Below, one piece after another: positions 20,857 to 30,796 of a stretch of 64,000 nt of DNA; within the stretch, counting starts at the first letter, position 1, and each line of letters starts with the position of its first letter. The stretch lies in NCBI GenBank assembly GCA_964019425.1, contig OZ025811.1, positions 248,001 through 312,000 on the forward strand, in the 5' to 3' direction. A program made the position numbers and the translations under genes. The stretch comes from Flectonema sp. DT1601. Taxonomy: Eukaryota > Euglenozoa > Diplonemea > Diplonemida > Diplonemidae. The notes under the pieces were generated by a model that searched no databases, had not been told where the DNA came from, and saw only the letters and a list, made by a program, of their open reading frames with translations.

Positions 20857-21141
20857 TGCACCCCCCCACTGCACTGGTTACAATTATAAGTTTTTTTATA
20901 ATAGAAAAAAAAAAAGGGGAAAAAAAAATTCTCTTTTTTGCTTTTCAGACAATTGCATAGTTGCTTGTAACTGTATGTCTAAATAAGGAGTTTACCGCTG
21001 CTGCCAACATTTATTTTTTTTTTTTTTTAAAAAAAAAGAGAAACTACTAAAAGGTTTATAATAAGAAATCACCTCAAAGCAGCGATGAACTAGGATAAAT
21101 AACTTTTCTGCTCTAACAACCAAGTAGAGCCGAGTGAGAAT

Positions 21142-21163
21142 TATAAGGCTTTATAGCCTTATA
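21142..21163. other. Hairpin, TATAAGGC stem
   Basis: TATAAGGC, loop TTTATA, then GCCTTATA. It lies about 350 bp past the stop of the 290-aa gene in its direction of transcription; a role in 3'-end formation is possible but unsupported. Confidence 0.4.
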
Positions 21164-21250
21164 GGTGTTTATAATGAGATGTATGTAAATATTTTATACT
21201 TTCAAGTTTAGGTTCATTTTCTGTTTTGCAAAAAAAAACAAGAAATATAA

Positions 21251-21405
21251 CCGCTTTTGTGTACATATTGAGAGCAGGGGGGTGAAAACTTTTGACAATT
21301 GTAAAAACAGTAACAACTTTAGGGTATTAAAAACAAAATTAATATCAAAGTACTTGACTGAAAAAATTGTAAAATATACCGCTTTTGTGTACATATTGAG
21401 AGCAG
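21251..21405. repeat. 27-bp direct repeat, 128 bp apart
   Basis: CCGCTTTTGTGTACATATTG followed by AGAGCAG occurs at 21251-21277 and again at 21379-21405, in the likely 3'-UTR of the 290-aa gene. On the transcript strand each copy carries UGUACAC, close to but not a full PUF-type site. Confidence 0.7.
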
Positions 21406-21515
21406 AGGGAAAAAAAAAAAAAAAGGACGCTATGAAACAGTTGAGAAACTTTCTCATATAAACACAAAGATAAGAATGCGACCGATGTATTAAAAAGATA
21501 AGGCAGAAAAATAAC

Positions 21516-22388
21516 CTAAGATGCAGTACCTCCCGCAGCATCTCCCCTTTGAACAAATAAAGCTTTGTCCATGGTGCTGATGCCGTGAATGTCTTTGTTA
21601 GCTGATGGCATACATGCTACAGCGTCCATACCATCCACTGACAGTAGTGTTCCAGAAACTGCTTTCTCAACGGCATTGGAAGCAAAGTGAACATATATTG
21701 AGATATTGTTGTCTGATTTGTAATCAATTTGTGATAAAAACGTTTTTGAATTCTTCACAAAAGCAGCAACACCTCTCATGAAGTTTGTTTTATCTGATGT
21801 CCCTTGCACAAGTTGAGTCTTACCACCACCAGTGTTAAATTTAAACCCAGGAATAGGTTTCGATGGTTTGGCGTATGCAATAGCACCTGCTACCTCAGTC
21901 TTACTATAAACAACAAACATTGTACCGTTAGCTGCTGCTTCTTCTGTGAGGTACATTGCTGGACCATTCCAAGAGCCAGATGCCTTTGCAGATTCCATCG
22001 CAGCTTTCGGAATGGACGGCATTGTTTGAAATAAAGCGGTGTTTGTTTTTGATAACGGTTTAGGCGTTGTTTCTCTCGACGGAGGGGGTTTCGTTGGAGA
22101 AGGCATCTGAACATTTCCTTTTGTGTCACTCTCACTTTGGACGTGTCGCAGGGGAAGTACTTTTGGCTTAGTCGCAGCCGGTTTTAGTTTTTCGTCTAAG
22201 TGCCCAGCGAGTTTATTAAGAATCATTTTAGTACCAATTGGTACAGTTGACATTAAATTCGAGAGGATTTCTCCAGCACTTTTCGCATTCCCAGCTGCCT
22301 TGTCCCATTGCTCTTCAGTGATATCATTCGATCCTGCTACTCTCAATGAAATGTTCAAGAACTGTAATGCCACTGTATCTCTCGTCAT
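21516..22388 (-). CDS. Unknown 290-aa protein
   Basis: Frame stops with TAG. There is an N-terminal helical part (~1-70), a Pro/Ser/Thr/Lys-rich linker (~71-120) and a C-terminal mixed alpha/beta domain (~125-290) containing TGGGKTQ, which is too short to be a real P-loop. No signal peptide or membrane span is visible. Start supported by ATTCAG 17 nt upstream on the minus strand and by the frame. No family was recognised. Confidence 0.8.
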   Translation of the reverse strand: MTRDTVALQFLNISLRVAGSNDITEEQWDKAAGNAKSAGEILSNLMSTVPIGTKMILNKLAGHLDEKLKPAATKPKVLPLRHVQSESDTKGNVQMPSPTKPPPSRETTPKPLSKTNTALFQTMPSIPKAAMESAKASGSWNGPAMYLTEEAAANGTMFVVYSKTEVAGAIAYAKPSKPIPGFKFNTGGGKTQLVQGTSDKTNFMRGVAAFVKNSKTFLSQIDYKSDNNISIYVHFASNAVEKAVSGTLLSVDGMDAVACMPSANKDIHGISTMDKALFVQRGDAAGGTAS

Positions 22389-22605
22389 TTTTCCAACAGC
22401 GATATCTGAATTACAATAAATAAAACAATAATTTTGAGTGCAGTCTGTCTACCAATACTCTCGTAAGTTAAATCATCAACAAGCGTGTACGTAATAAATA
22501 GTAATCAAGTGAAGTGTCAAGTAGACGGCTAGAAAGCCTATAAAAGACACCACTACTAAAAGAAAAAAAAAAAACGAATTCTCGAACTGAACAAATATTT
22601 AATAT

Positions 22606-23841
22606 TTAAAGCTCCCTCATTAAGTATTCAGGTTGATAAAATAATTTAAGTGATTGAGGCTCGCTCCGCCTTCCGTAAACAGCGTCCATCAGTTGAACGA
22701 ATTCATCAAGAGAGAGGATACCGTCGAGATCGTTGTCGTGATCTTCAAATATATGAAGCAGCTCGTTGTCTGGAATCGAACTTTGAGAAATGAAAGATCG
22801 AAGAACTTCAAACGACAATAAGTTCTCACCATTCCCAGTGAAGAAATTATAAATATCAAGTAACTCCCTACATGAGTCTGCAGGTAATACTTCCTGCCAC
22901 TTACCTCCGTAACCCCTTCGGTCAGAATGAGGTGCTCCCCATCTTTTTATGGTACTGCGAAGTGTTGGTACTTGCGTTGTTGGAAAGAATACTCTCAGTA
23001 ATTCCAAGAAGTCAACAGTTCCAGACCGGTCTTTGTCCATTTTTTTAAAATCACGATAATCAATAAGTTTACCACCTATTCGAGTACCAACCCCACAAAG
23101 TTCACTCCAGTCTAATGTCCCATTATTATCTTTATCAAGATCTTCAAAAGCATTCAAGATTGCCGTATACTCACTGTGTGAGAATGGAAGAGATAAGTTC
23201 TCAAAAGGAGTGCAATTCTTCTTGACCCTTCCTAACATTTTCGTTCGTCCTTTCGATTTTAAATATGTTTTCGGCATCCTGGTATCTGCAACAGCAATAT
23301 TCGCTGTGGGTGAAACAACAGATATCCTATATTCATTATGAGACACTAACTCAACAGTTCCCGGAGGTATCGTCACTGTAGTATTAGACTTTGGAGCGTC
23401 ACAAGGACGGCTAAAAAAAGGTGCCGGTGCGAGGAAAAGGTTCGACGTTGATTTACTTAAACTTGTTTTTCGCTCTAATTCGGGAAGTCTTTTTCCATAC
23501 CCTAAGCATGAGTTTAATACTTGGTCTTTGTTTAGACCATGAGAAGCAAAGAATTGGTCATCACTTTCTTCAAAGTCTGGTCGCAATGCCGCGTAATTAA
23601 TCTTTTTCTTCTTTGGTTTGGTGTTAGGTTTGATCAAAGATCGAAGGTTGCCCATGGTTCGAACATGTTGACGTTTTTCATCCGCTACTCGCATCTTTTG
23701 TTCTGCTGTTTGCTCATTTAATAATCTCTTTACTTCATCCCAATCCCCACCCCTCGCAGTGGAAACAATCGGATTTTTCTTAGGCAGTGGTACACCAGAG
23801 CCCACACCAACTACCTTTTCGCAATAAATACTTATTACCAT
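22606..23841 (-). CDS. EF-hand calcium-binding protein
   Basis: 411 aa from the first in-frame ATG (23841). A basic N-terminal half (Lys/Arg-rich, ~20-120) is followed by three good EF-hand loops: DKDNNGTLDWSE (236-247), DKDRSGTVDFLE (269-280) and DNDLDGILSLDE (369-380), plus a degenerate loop at ~335-346 (TGNGENLLSFEV). That gives two EF-hand pairs, the third hand broken. It is probably a calcium sensor; the partner is unknown. CACCCAACAG lies 12 nt upstream and a GTAAG donor at 23916-23920 gives a 67-bp leader intron. Pieces of this gene (codons ~63-103 and its 5' flank) recur as relics in the R-gene spacers, so it marks the edge of the duplicated unit. Confidence 0.9.
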   Translation of the reverse strand: MVISIYCEKVVGVGSGVPLPKKNPIVSTARGGDWDEVKRLLNEQTAEQKMRVADEKRQHVRTMGNLRSLIKPNTKPKKKKINYAALRPDFEESDDQFFASHGLNKDQVLNSCLGYGKRLPELERKTSLSKSTSNLFLAPAPFFSRPCDAPKSNTTVTIPPGTVELVSHNEYRISVVSPTANIAVADTRMPKTYLKSKGRTKMLGRVKKNCTPFENLSLPFSHSEYTAILNAFEDLDKDNNGTLDWSELCGVGTRIGGKLIDYRDFKKMDKDRSGTVDFLELLRVFFPTTQVPTLRSTIKRWGAPHSDRRGYGGKWQEVLPADSCRELLDIYNFFTGNGENLLSFEVLRSFISQSSIPDNELLHIFEDHDNDLDGILSLDEFVQLMDAVYGRRSEPQSLKLFYQPEYLMREL

Positions 23842-26277
23842 GTTGCATAAAGGCTGTTGGGTGGTTGTGTAAATGTGAATCACTATAAATGGTTTTTACA
23901 AGTTAAGGGTTTTTTCTTACTTTTTTTGATCTCAAAGCTGATCTCCGTCGTTGCGACTACTCTCCGCGATGACAAGATTTTATAATCAAGACTTTGCGGA
24001 AATAAAAAAAAGTTTCTCCAGTGTAGTGAAGTGAGATTGCTATTCTGATGAATTCATCTTTTAGTCAACCATCACGTCCTTGACATTAAGTTGGTCTGCT
24101 GCATGAATAAAGAGACAAGAAACGTCGGACTGACTAACGAGAGAGGAAAAAACAAAAAATAATTCAAGAATGTCCTTTTTATTTCGTTGATGTTTGCTTT
24201 CAATCTGAATAGTTTCTGCTGACTACATCGGTGTAAAAGAGAATGCAGACAAAAGAGATCACTGCTTTTGACTGAATGAAACAGAAGAACAGGACCTAAT
24301 CCTCAAGTTCTATTGTGATTAGGTGTTAAAAGATTATGGATAAAATCTATATCTTTTCTTTACCTAAAAATAGATTAGTACTTTGGCTACGTTTTACTGC
24401 AAACAATTATTTGCTTAACTCTGATGATGTATTTGTTAGATACAGAAAAAACATTTTGAAATTAATTCAAAGATTTGGCGATCTATAGAAATACCTCAAC
24501 TTAAGAATTGTTCAACAGTAGAGGGAAAAGGAATTGGGAGAGCAGTTAAAAGCAACAAGTGAATTAATTCTACAATACCTGATGGGTGTAGAAAGTTATG
24601 TATCTTATATCCTACTACGGTATTGGTTAATTCAAAGCTACCACAACAACTACTGTAAGAACTCCACTGCACTTCACAGCTGCAGACTGGTTAGATTATG
24701 TGTCCAAAATATGAATAAGAAAAGTTATAAAAACACAATTGTTCTGCTGTTCCACAAAACAGTGTTAGAATATGTAGTTTCAGGAGCCTTAATCTTATAC
24801 TACTTGTCCCTCTTAGGCCTTCATCAGTAAGTTCTAAGGGACTTCATTCCGGTTTTTTTTTTTTGAAGTTTTTAGTAAGAATATGAGTTTATAGTTAGTA
24901 TCATAATTGAAAAGCAAGTTGGTAGGAAATTAGAAGGGAAATTAAAGGATTGTTGGAGTGGGGAGTCAGGATTCTTATCGAATACACCAACGACAAGTGT
25001 TTGCCGAGTAAAACGATTACTGAAAGCAAGAAAAGGATAAAAAAGAAAAATACATTATTCGCAGTTAAGCAATTTCGATATAATAATATAATGAACAACA
25101 AGAATCTAGTACAGAATATAATTTTGTACAATTACTTGCATCATCTGATGGTTCCCTTTTTCATGTTCTCAAATAATTGCAACAAATAAATAAACCGATG
25201 GGAGATTAGAACAGAACAAGAAGGTTTCTATTTGACTAAAAATAGAGGAAAAAAATAATTTTGTCGCTTCCTTGATTGCAACAATGATGAAAAGGAAAAA
25301 AAAAAGAAGGAAATCAAGGAAAAGTTGAGCTATGTTGTCTTTAAAATCAGTGACTACCAACAGACATACATACCACAAAAAAGGAGAAGGGATACTTAAA
25401 TAATGCCGAATACAAAACAAAAGTACACCACCAGCTGTGAAAGCTGGAAGGCATGCACATTCACAGGTTATGTTTGATAACCGTACTTTCTTGTTCATTG
25501 ATACCCCTTTCAGACCTCTGGACCATAATAACCAGAAGGTTAATAATAAATAACAAGAATCACACACACACACACAATTGCAATTTTCTTTATGGGCATG
25601 ACTTTATCTAACGTCACGCAAAAATTGAGGGAACGATGGTTATTATATTTGACGGTTCTAAGAAACACGACTCAAATTAAATGGAACCACATTCACATTA
25701 ATATAATAGTGAGTAGAGCTTAAATACATTACTCTACATAAAATAATAAATACCAATAAATTAAAAATAGAACAGAATCAAGAAGAAACAAAAATTTCAT
25801 GTTTGTATGGTTAACCTAAAAATACCTAAGCATTACTTTTCGTGTGAGAACCACAAGTGAATAGTTTGAAAGTTTGCAGCATCCGTCCAGTTTCCAGAGA
25901 GATGGCTCAAAACATCACAATATCTACTCTATGTTATTTGCTAATCAAAAAACCTACAAAGAAACTTCACACTTTCACAATTCTGTCAGTTTTATCAGAG
26001 AATGAGGGTTAAAAAGAGAGAGGCAAAGAGAAAAGATAATATCAAAATAACTTTATATTAATCAAAAAAAAAAAAAAAGAGGAAGATTGACCGAGAGAAC
26101 AGAAAACATTATACAACTATTACCTACTCCGGCATTTACTTGCTTCCATGTTGTCGTGAAATCGTTCCAATTTCTTACTCTCGTTTCTCAACTGTCAGTC
26201 AAAAGTTACAACGACTAGTATTCACAATGCACACTAGACATTAATATGTTGATATTTTATTTAATACAAGAAAGGAT
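23842..26277. repeat. Spacer between EF-hand gene and R1: source blocks of array repeats
   Basis: 2.4 kb with no supported gene. Positions 24245-24683 recur at 32104-32541 and in part at 49404-49597. 24717-24852 recurs at 42180-42313 and contains a hairpin. 24920-25200 recurs in pieces at 32541-32760, 49595-50110 and 50320-50400. 25330-25460 recurs at 34220-34340. A short (AC)n sits at ~25560-25575. This stretch looks like the parent or an older version of the array spacers. Confidence 0.7.
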
Positions 26278-29200
26278 TTAAGCCGCTTGTTCGCCTTCCT
26301 CCTCCTCTTCGTCCGGAATAACTGGAATAGATTCATCAGTTGGTACATCAGAATCAATTTTAGTGACGACAGGAGAGGTAAGTCTCCATATCAATTTCCT
26401 ACCAGTACTAGACCTTACTTGCATTGGAACTATTAATCCAGATTCTTGGAACTTAGCGATGGATGCAATCGCAGAACCTCTATTAAAAGTTTGAGAGAAC
26501 GCTCGGTATGCTTCAAGAACTTCAAATTTAGAATTCAAAACTTTAACATAAACAGACTCCCCAGATAAAGAAACTCCAGTAACCGCAAACTTATCATCAC
26601 CAACAACAGACATTCCAATGGTTCTCGTAGAACTGTAAATAAAGGTCTTACATGTCGGACCTACCTTCTCAATGAATACATCAGTTCCTAATGTAATCTT
26701 ATAAATCTGACAATCAATCAGATCGAGATTTCTTCTCGCATAACACACAACAACTCTGTTGTCACTGAGGATACCAACTTCAGAGTACAACTGTTCGTCG
26801 GCAGTGGTCAGCGCTACTGTCTTCGCGACATTCCCATCCGTCTTCACTACCGAAAGATACAATCTAGTAGTTGTTGTTCGTCTCATTGAGTTCGCAACAA
26901 CAAAGTATCCGCTACTCAAGAAAGACATCGATCCATGTGTGAAAGAATTCATTCGTGGGAAAAGGCTAACCTTATTGACCCCACCTCCATTCGTATCGAA
27001 CGATTCCAAATAAAGATTATTTCCAACATTATTACCATCACGGTGTAATACATGAATAAGAGTCGTGCCTGAATCTATGGAGATCTTTGGATAGACTGCG
27101 GCGTCATTTATCGCAACAAAGCTTGCGACAACAACCGGAGATGATAGAGTAGAGGCAGAGATTTCAAATGCTATTATTTTATAAGTAAAAGAATCACCCC
27201 CGTCATGAACAACAACATATGCTGTTGTCCCCACCACTGTCACATCATAAGTTGAACCAAGTCCGATGTTGGTTAGCTGAAGAATGTCTCTCCCGAATGA
27301 TGTCCCATCTGTGTTTTCTACTTCTCCACTTAATCTTGCGACATTCGAATCATCCTGTACAATATAAAGTGACAACACTCTACCATCTGACAGAGGCTTC
27401 ACTACCTGCTCAACAATCGAAGATTGGTCTGGAACTCCGTATGTTGTTACAGTGGGAACTCGACTGTATGCGGAGGAGTAAATACTCCATGAAGACCTGT
27501 CTTGCCATTTACTAGTCCAAGAGATAATGAAATTGTCGTTGTGTAGTAATGCGATGGTAGCATCAAATTGACGTCTACGTGTGAACCTGTTAATGAGTTG
27601 ATCTCCGCCAAGTGGTCTTCCCGAGGTGTCAAATCGTCTGAAGTACGCGTCTTGTGTTAGTCGTATCTCAAAACGGTTCCACGCAACAATAAATGAATCG
27701 TCTGGCAGGATGCATATCGATGTCGGTCGGTCATTTCCAATTTCCTCGGCATTCACGCGAAAGTCACTTCCCTGTTTCACTGCACCCGCAGAATAGACAG
27801 CTCCCATCACGTTAAATAAAGTTGAAACAGTACCACTTCCCCAAATGATGATAAACTTCTTGTCACTGAAGAATGCTACTCGCGGAGATGTTTGAGATCC
27901 CTCAGTCTCGGTGTTCACTTGAAAAGCAGCAGCACTCGCAACAGGATTTGCTTGGCTCACATCAAATACCCTGGCAAAGATACCGTATCCGGAACCGTCT
28001 TCATTAAAAGATTGCCAAGCAATAATGACACTGTCGTCATCAGTGATATCAACCGACGGGTTTCTCTGAGTTAGTTGCAACGTACCGTGAACGATGATAG
28101 GATCTGATATTGCCGAACCCTCAACAACACTCATGTACACGTCCACATCATTTCCTGTTCCAAGGTTAGCTTGCCATGAAACGACATACTTGTTTCCACT
28201 TCTCGTTGTCGCAATAACAGGCCGAGCATCACCTCCACTTGCAATTGTATGTATCAAAACAGGAGAACCTATTTTGTCCCCATTGGAAGCAAACTGGAGG
28301 ACGTTTATCGTGGTGCTGGAACCAACAGCTGACTGCCACGATACATAGAAATTGTTCCTGGAACAGGCAACATCCGGACGATCTTCTGGAGCGCTCGTCC
28401 CGCCACTTACCATAAATTCCTTGTCGAAAATTGCACGTCCGGTTGTGTCATAAATTTGAGCGTATATCTGAGAAACAGCTCCAACATGTGACTCCCATAC
28501 AACGACGGCTCCTCCAGAGAATCCGCAAGAAGCAGGGGACCTTTGAAATCCCCGTAGGGTGTTACTTGCAGTCTCTGGTTGCCTCTCATAACCAGCATCT
28601 ACCTCAATCGGTAAGGAAACACCAATTGGATCTCCAGTGATACTTGTAGTCGCAGTTGCATAGACAATGACAACTCCCTTATCCGTCGCAATCATTGAAG
28701 GATTCGCTTGAGTTCCAACAACAAAATTATTAACCACTCGACTAGGTTCAATTTCAGCCCCAGAAGCTTCCATTCGGGTAAACATTATAGCACCGCCTTG
28801 TCTATCTTTAACAGGAGACATATTTGATGCACAAGACACGGAAAAAGAATCATCATAAAGTGATTGTGAAAATGTGAGAGAATTCCTAAAGCAGTTCAAC
28901 GATGTCCTCCAAGTGACGCTGCTGGTAATACTCCTGGAGTGAACAAGACCAAAATTTCGATCAACGATAAAAATAATTAAACTTCCTTGCGTTGGAGTAA
29001 AAGTCCTAATCGACCCGGGGGCTCCTTCATTAAATCGAAAATCCATCGCACTTCCAATAGTAGTTCCCGTAATTGGAACATAACTCACATCTCTGGTGCC
29101 ATCAAGGACGTGGGTTACGTAATAAGTTCCCCCAGCTCCACAAGCTGAGTCCCATATAAAAGGCTCCTCGGTATTCAGAATTTCAACACTGGCACCTCCA

Positions 29201-30744
29201 ACATAAGCTGTCAGGATATAATTTGTTATCGGTATATCGCCCAAAGACTGAGTTTCAGTCGCTAAGATTATCACAACCAGGGAACCTCCGCATAAAAATG
29301 ACCGATGGTCGCTGCTGTCGGAATGCACCAAAGCAGTTTGTTCAGTACCATCCCCTGTTGCGTCCACCTCAACACTTCGAATACCTCCATCACCATAAGT
29401 TACAAAAAAAGTATTACTATGTGGCAAGCTACCTGCTATTATTGGAGCTGTTGTGGCACCAGTTCCAATAGTTTTCTTCGATTTCATGTTATTATCGTCA
29501 TCGAAGAGTGCGTACATAACTGCACCTGCATTGGTTCTGTACGCAACAGCGTAACCTCCATTGTCAAGTCTACACGACGACATCGCATCCAACTCTATGT
29601 CAGTAACGAATTGAACTTCCGGAACGTGGTAGTAACTCGCAGCAATAATCGGAACAGGAACTTCCTCTGCTGTTTGTGATGGAAAGACAGCAAACCACCC
29701 ATTGACTCCTAGTTGTGCCACGGATACTTTAGTTAATGTTTCTGATACCGCCAACGATGACCTGAAACCACTAGAAGATATATCACTGTAGTCATTATTA
29801 TAATAAGCAAACCCAGTACTGGAAAACAGTATCGTCTGTCCCTTGTTGCTGGATCCCATACCAAGTGTTAAGTGATCAAGAACTGTTGAACGGTCCAGCA
29901 TAGTAGGAGTACTCACAGCTATGTCATCAGTGAATAACCAAGTTCTCATAGTAGTCATAGCTGCTACGCTATCGTGAGCTGCTAATGTTATCAGAGGAGT
30001 CTCTCTTCCGTGACTCATTTTCAATGAAATTCTATCCCAGGCTCTTGTCGGAGAACCGGCAATGGTACCACTGTAGAGCTCAGCGAAACTAACACTGCTT
30101 AATACTTTATAAAACAGTTCACTGGTTCCTTCACTGAACACAACTAACAATCCCGCAGATATTTCTATCATGTCATAAAACGTTACACTTGTTCCGAAAT
30201 TTACAGATGCCAAACCGTTTGCTGTTAAAGAATACATTCCTAACCGACGTTGCTTACTAGAGAACAAGACAACAGCACCCCCTCCCGTTCTGAAACCCAC
30301 AGCAGAGTGTCGCTCCGGAGACGCACTAATAATCACCATTCGAACAACACCACCTAGAGGTCTACCAGTAGAGGTATATCGCCTTTGGTATAACCCGTTG
30401 TTTTCTTGGTATGTTATTAAGAATCCTCCGTCAGATAGGGCAGCAAGCTGCTTTCTCCCTGATGCAAATACTGTTGTTGACTCCGCAGAGCTCTGGTGAA
30501 CAACAATCACGTCACCTGCTACTGTTGGATTACTGTTTTTATAAATCCTTGCTTGCAATTGATGATCAGCTGAGCTGTACCATCCAACTACAACATCACC
30601 ACTTCCCAATGTCAGGGTCTCTGCATCTCCAGGGCTTTTCCGTGAAACTTCAATCTTGGTTCCTGTTTTTTGAAACGTTATTGGACTCACTCCCCCCATT
30701 GCACTCGCCATCAGAGCACAGATCAACATAGCTCGTCGTATCAT
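26278..30744 (-). CDS. R1: giant secreted beta-propeller-repeat protein
   Basis: 1,488 aa, TAA stop, no introns. A signal peptide is clear (MIRRAMLICALMASAMG). No membrane span follows, so it is secreted or peripherally attached. Repeats of about 50-55 aa with a core like P.VA....FVVSWQS......I...F...G occupy at least ~740-1130 (VVVWES, FYVSWQS, YVVSWQAN, VIIAWQSFNEDGSGYGIFAR, FIIIWGS, FIVAWNR, FIISWTS), the pattern of bladed beta-propeller or FG-GAP-like secreted proteins. It ends in an acidic tail DEEEEEGEQAA. Variable blocks relative to R2-R5 lie at residues ~112-190 (30170-30410) and ~490-610 (28905-29280). Function unknown; adhesion, coat or surface recognition are inferences. Confidence 0.9.
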   Translation of the reverse strand: MIRRAMLICALMASAMGGVSPITFQKTGTKIEVSRKSPGDAETLTLGSGDVVVGWYSSADHQLQARIYKNSNPTVAGDVIVVHQSSAESTTVFASGRKQLAALSDGGFLITYQENNGLYQRRYTSTGRPLGGVVRMVIISASPERHSAVGFRTGGGAVVLFSSKQRRLGMYSLTANGLASVNFGTSVTFYDMIEISAGLLVVFSEGTSELFYKVLSSVSFAELYSGTIAGSPTRAWDRISLKMSHGRETPLITLAAHDSVAAMTTMRTWLFTDDIAVSTPTMLDRSTVLDHLTLGMGSSNKGQTILFSSTGFAYYNNDYSDISSSGFRSSLAVSETLTKVSVAQLGVNGWFAVFPSQTAEEVPVPIIAASYYHVPEVQFVTDIELDAMSSCRLDNGGYAVAYRTNAGAVMYALFDDDNNMKSKKTIGTGATTAPIIAGSLPHSNTFFVTYGDGGIRSVEVDATGDGTEQTALVHSDSSDHRSFLCGGSLVVIILATETQSLGDIPITNYILTAYVGGASVEILNTEEPFIWDSACGAGGTYYVTHVLDGTRDVSYVPITGTTIGSAMDFRFNEGAPGSIRTFTPTQGSLIIFIVDRNFGLVHSRSITSSVTWRTSLNCFRNSLTFSQSLYDDSFSVSCASNMSPVKDRQGGAIMFTRMEASGAEIEPSRVVNNFVVGTQANPSMIATDKGVVIVYATATTSITGDPIGVSLPIEVDAGYERQPETASNTLRGFQRSPASCGFSGGAVVVWESHVGAVSQIYAQIYDTTGRAIFDKEFMVSGGTSAPEDRPDVACSRNNFYVSWQSAVGSSTTINVLQFASNGDKIGSPVLIHTIASGGDARPVIATTRSGNKYVVSWQANLGTGNDVDVYMSVVEGSAISDPIIVHGTLQLTQRNPSVDITDDDSVIIAWQSFNEDGSGYGIFARVFDVSQANPVASAAAFQVNTETEGSQTSPRVAFFSDKKFIIIWGSGTVSTLFNVMGAVYSAGAVKQGSDFRVNAEEIGNDRPTSICILPDDSFIVAWNRFEIRLTQDAYFRRFDTSGRPLGGDQLINRFTRRRQFDATIALLHNDNFIISWTSKWQDRSSWSIYSSAYSRVPTVTTYGVPDQSSIVEQVVKPLSDGRVLSLYIVQDDSNVARLSGEVENTDGTSFGRDILQLTNIGLGSTYDVTVVGTTAYVVVHDGGDSFTYKIIAFEISASTLSSPVVVASFVAINDAAVYPKISIDSGTTLIHVLHRDGNNVGNNLYLESFDTNGGGVNKVSLFPRMNSFTHGSMSFLSSGYFVVANSMRRTTTTRLYLSVVKTDGNVAKTVALTTADEQLYSEVGILSDNRVVVCYARRNLDLIDCQIYKITLGTDVFIEKVGPTCKTFIYSSTRTIGMSVVGDDKFAVTGVSLSGESVYVKVLNSKFEVLEAYRAFSQTFNRGSAIASIAKFQESGLIVPMQVRSSTGRKLIWRLTSPVVTKIDSDVPTDESIPVIPDEEEEEGEQAA

Positions 30745-30796
30745 TGTTTTTTGATTGTTTGTTAAGCTGACAATAATAATAATAATAATAATTAAT

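Larger units (their letters stand above)
20857..21515. other. Intergenic with hairpin and direct repeat
   Basis: Between the second cyclase-like gene and the 290-aa gene. Besides A/T runs it holds a perfect 8-bp-stem hairpin (21142-21163) and a 27-bp direct repeat (21251-21277 and 21379-21405), listed separately. The long minus frame across it is low-complexity and not called. Confidence 0.5.

Noticed and set aside
21194-21556. 120-codon minus-strand hydrophobic frame
   Set aside because: Low-complexity AT-rich sequence with a direct repeat, overlapping the end of the 290-aa gene; better read as 3'-UTR.
21800-21850. P-loop ATPase suggested by TGGGKTQ in the 290-aa protein
   Set aside because: It lacks the GxxxxGK(S/T) spacing and no Walker B follows.
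22606-23883. EF-hand gene starting at 23883
   Set aside because: That position is a GTG within a likely leader intron; the first ATG in frame is 23841, 12 nt after a good acceptor.
29305-29679. 124-codon plus-strand frame repeated antisense to every R gene
   Set aside because: It is preserved only because the R genes are nearly identical; it lies wholly antisense to a strongly coding frame and has no start context of its own.
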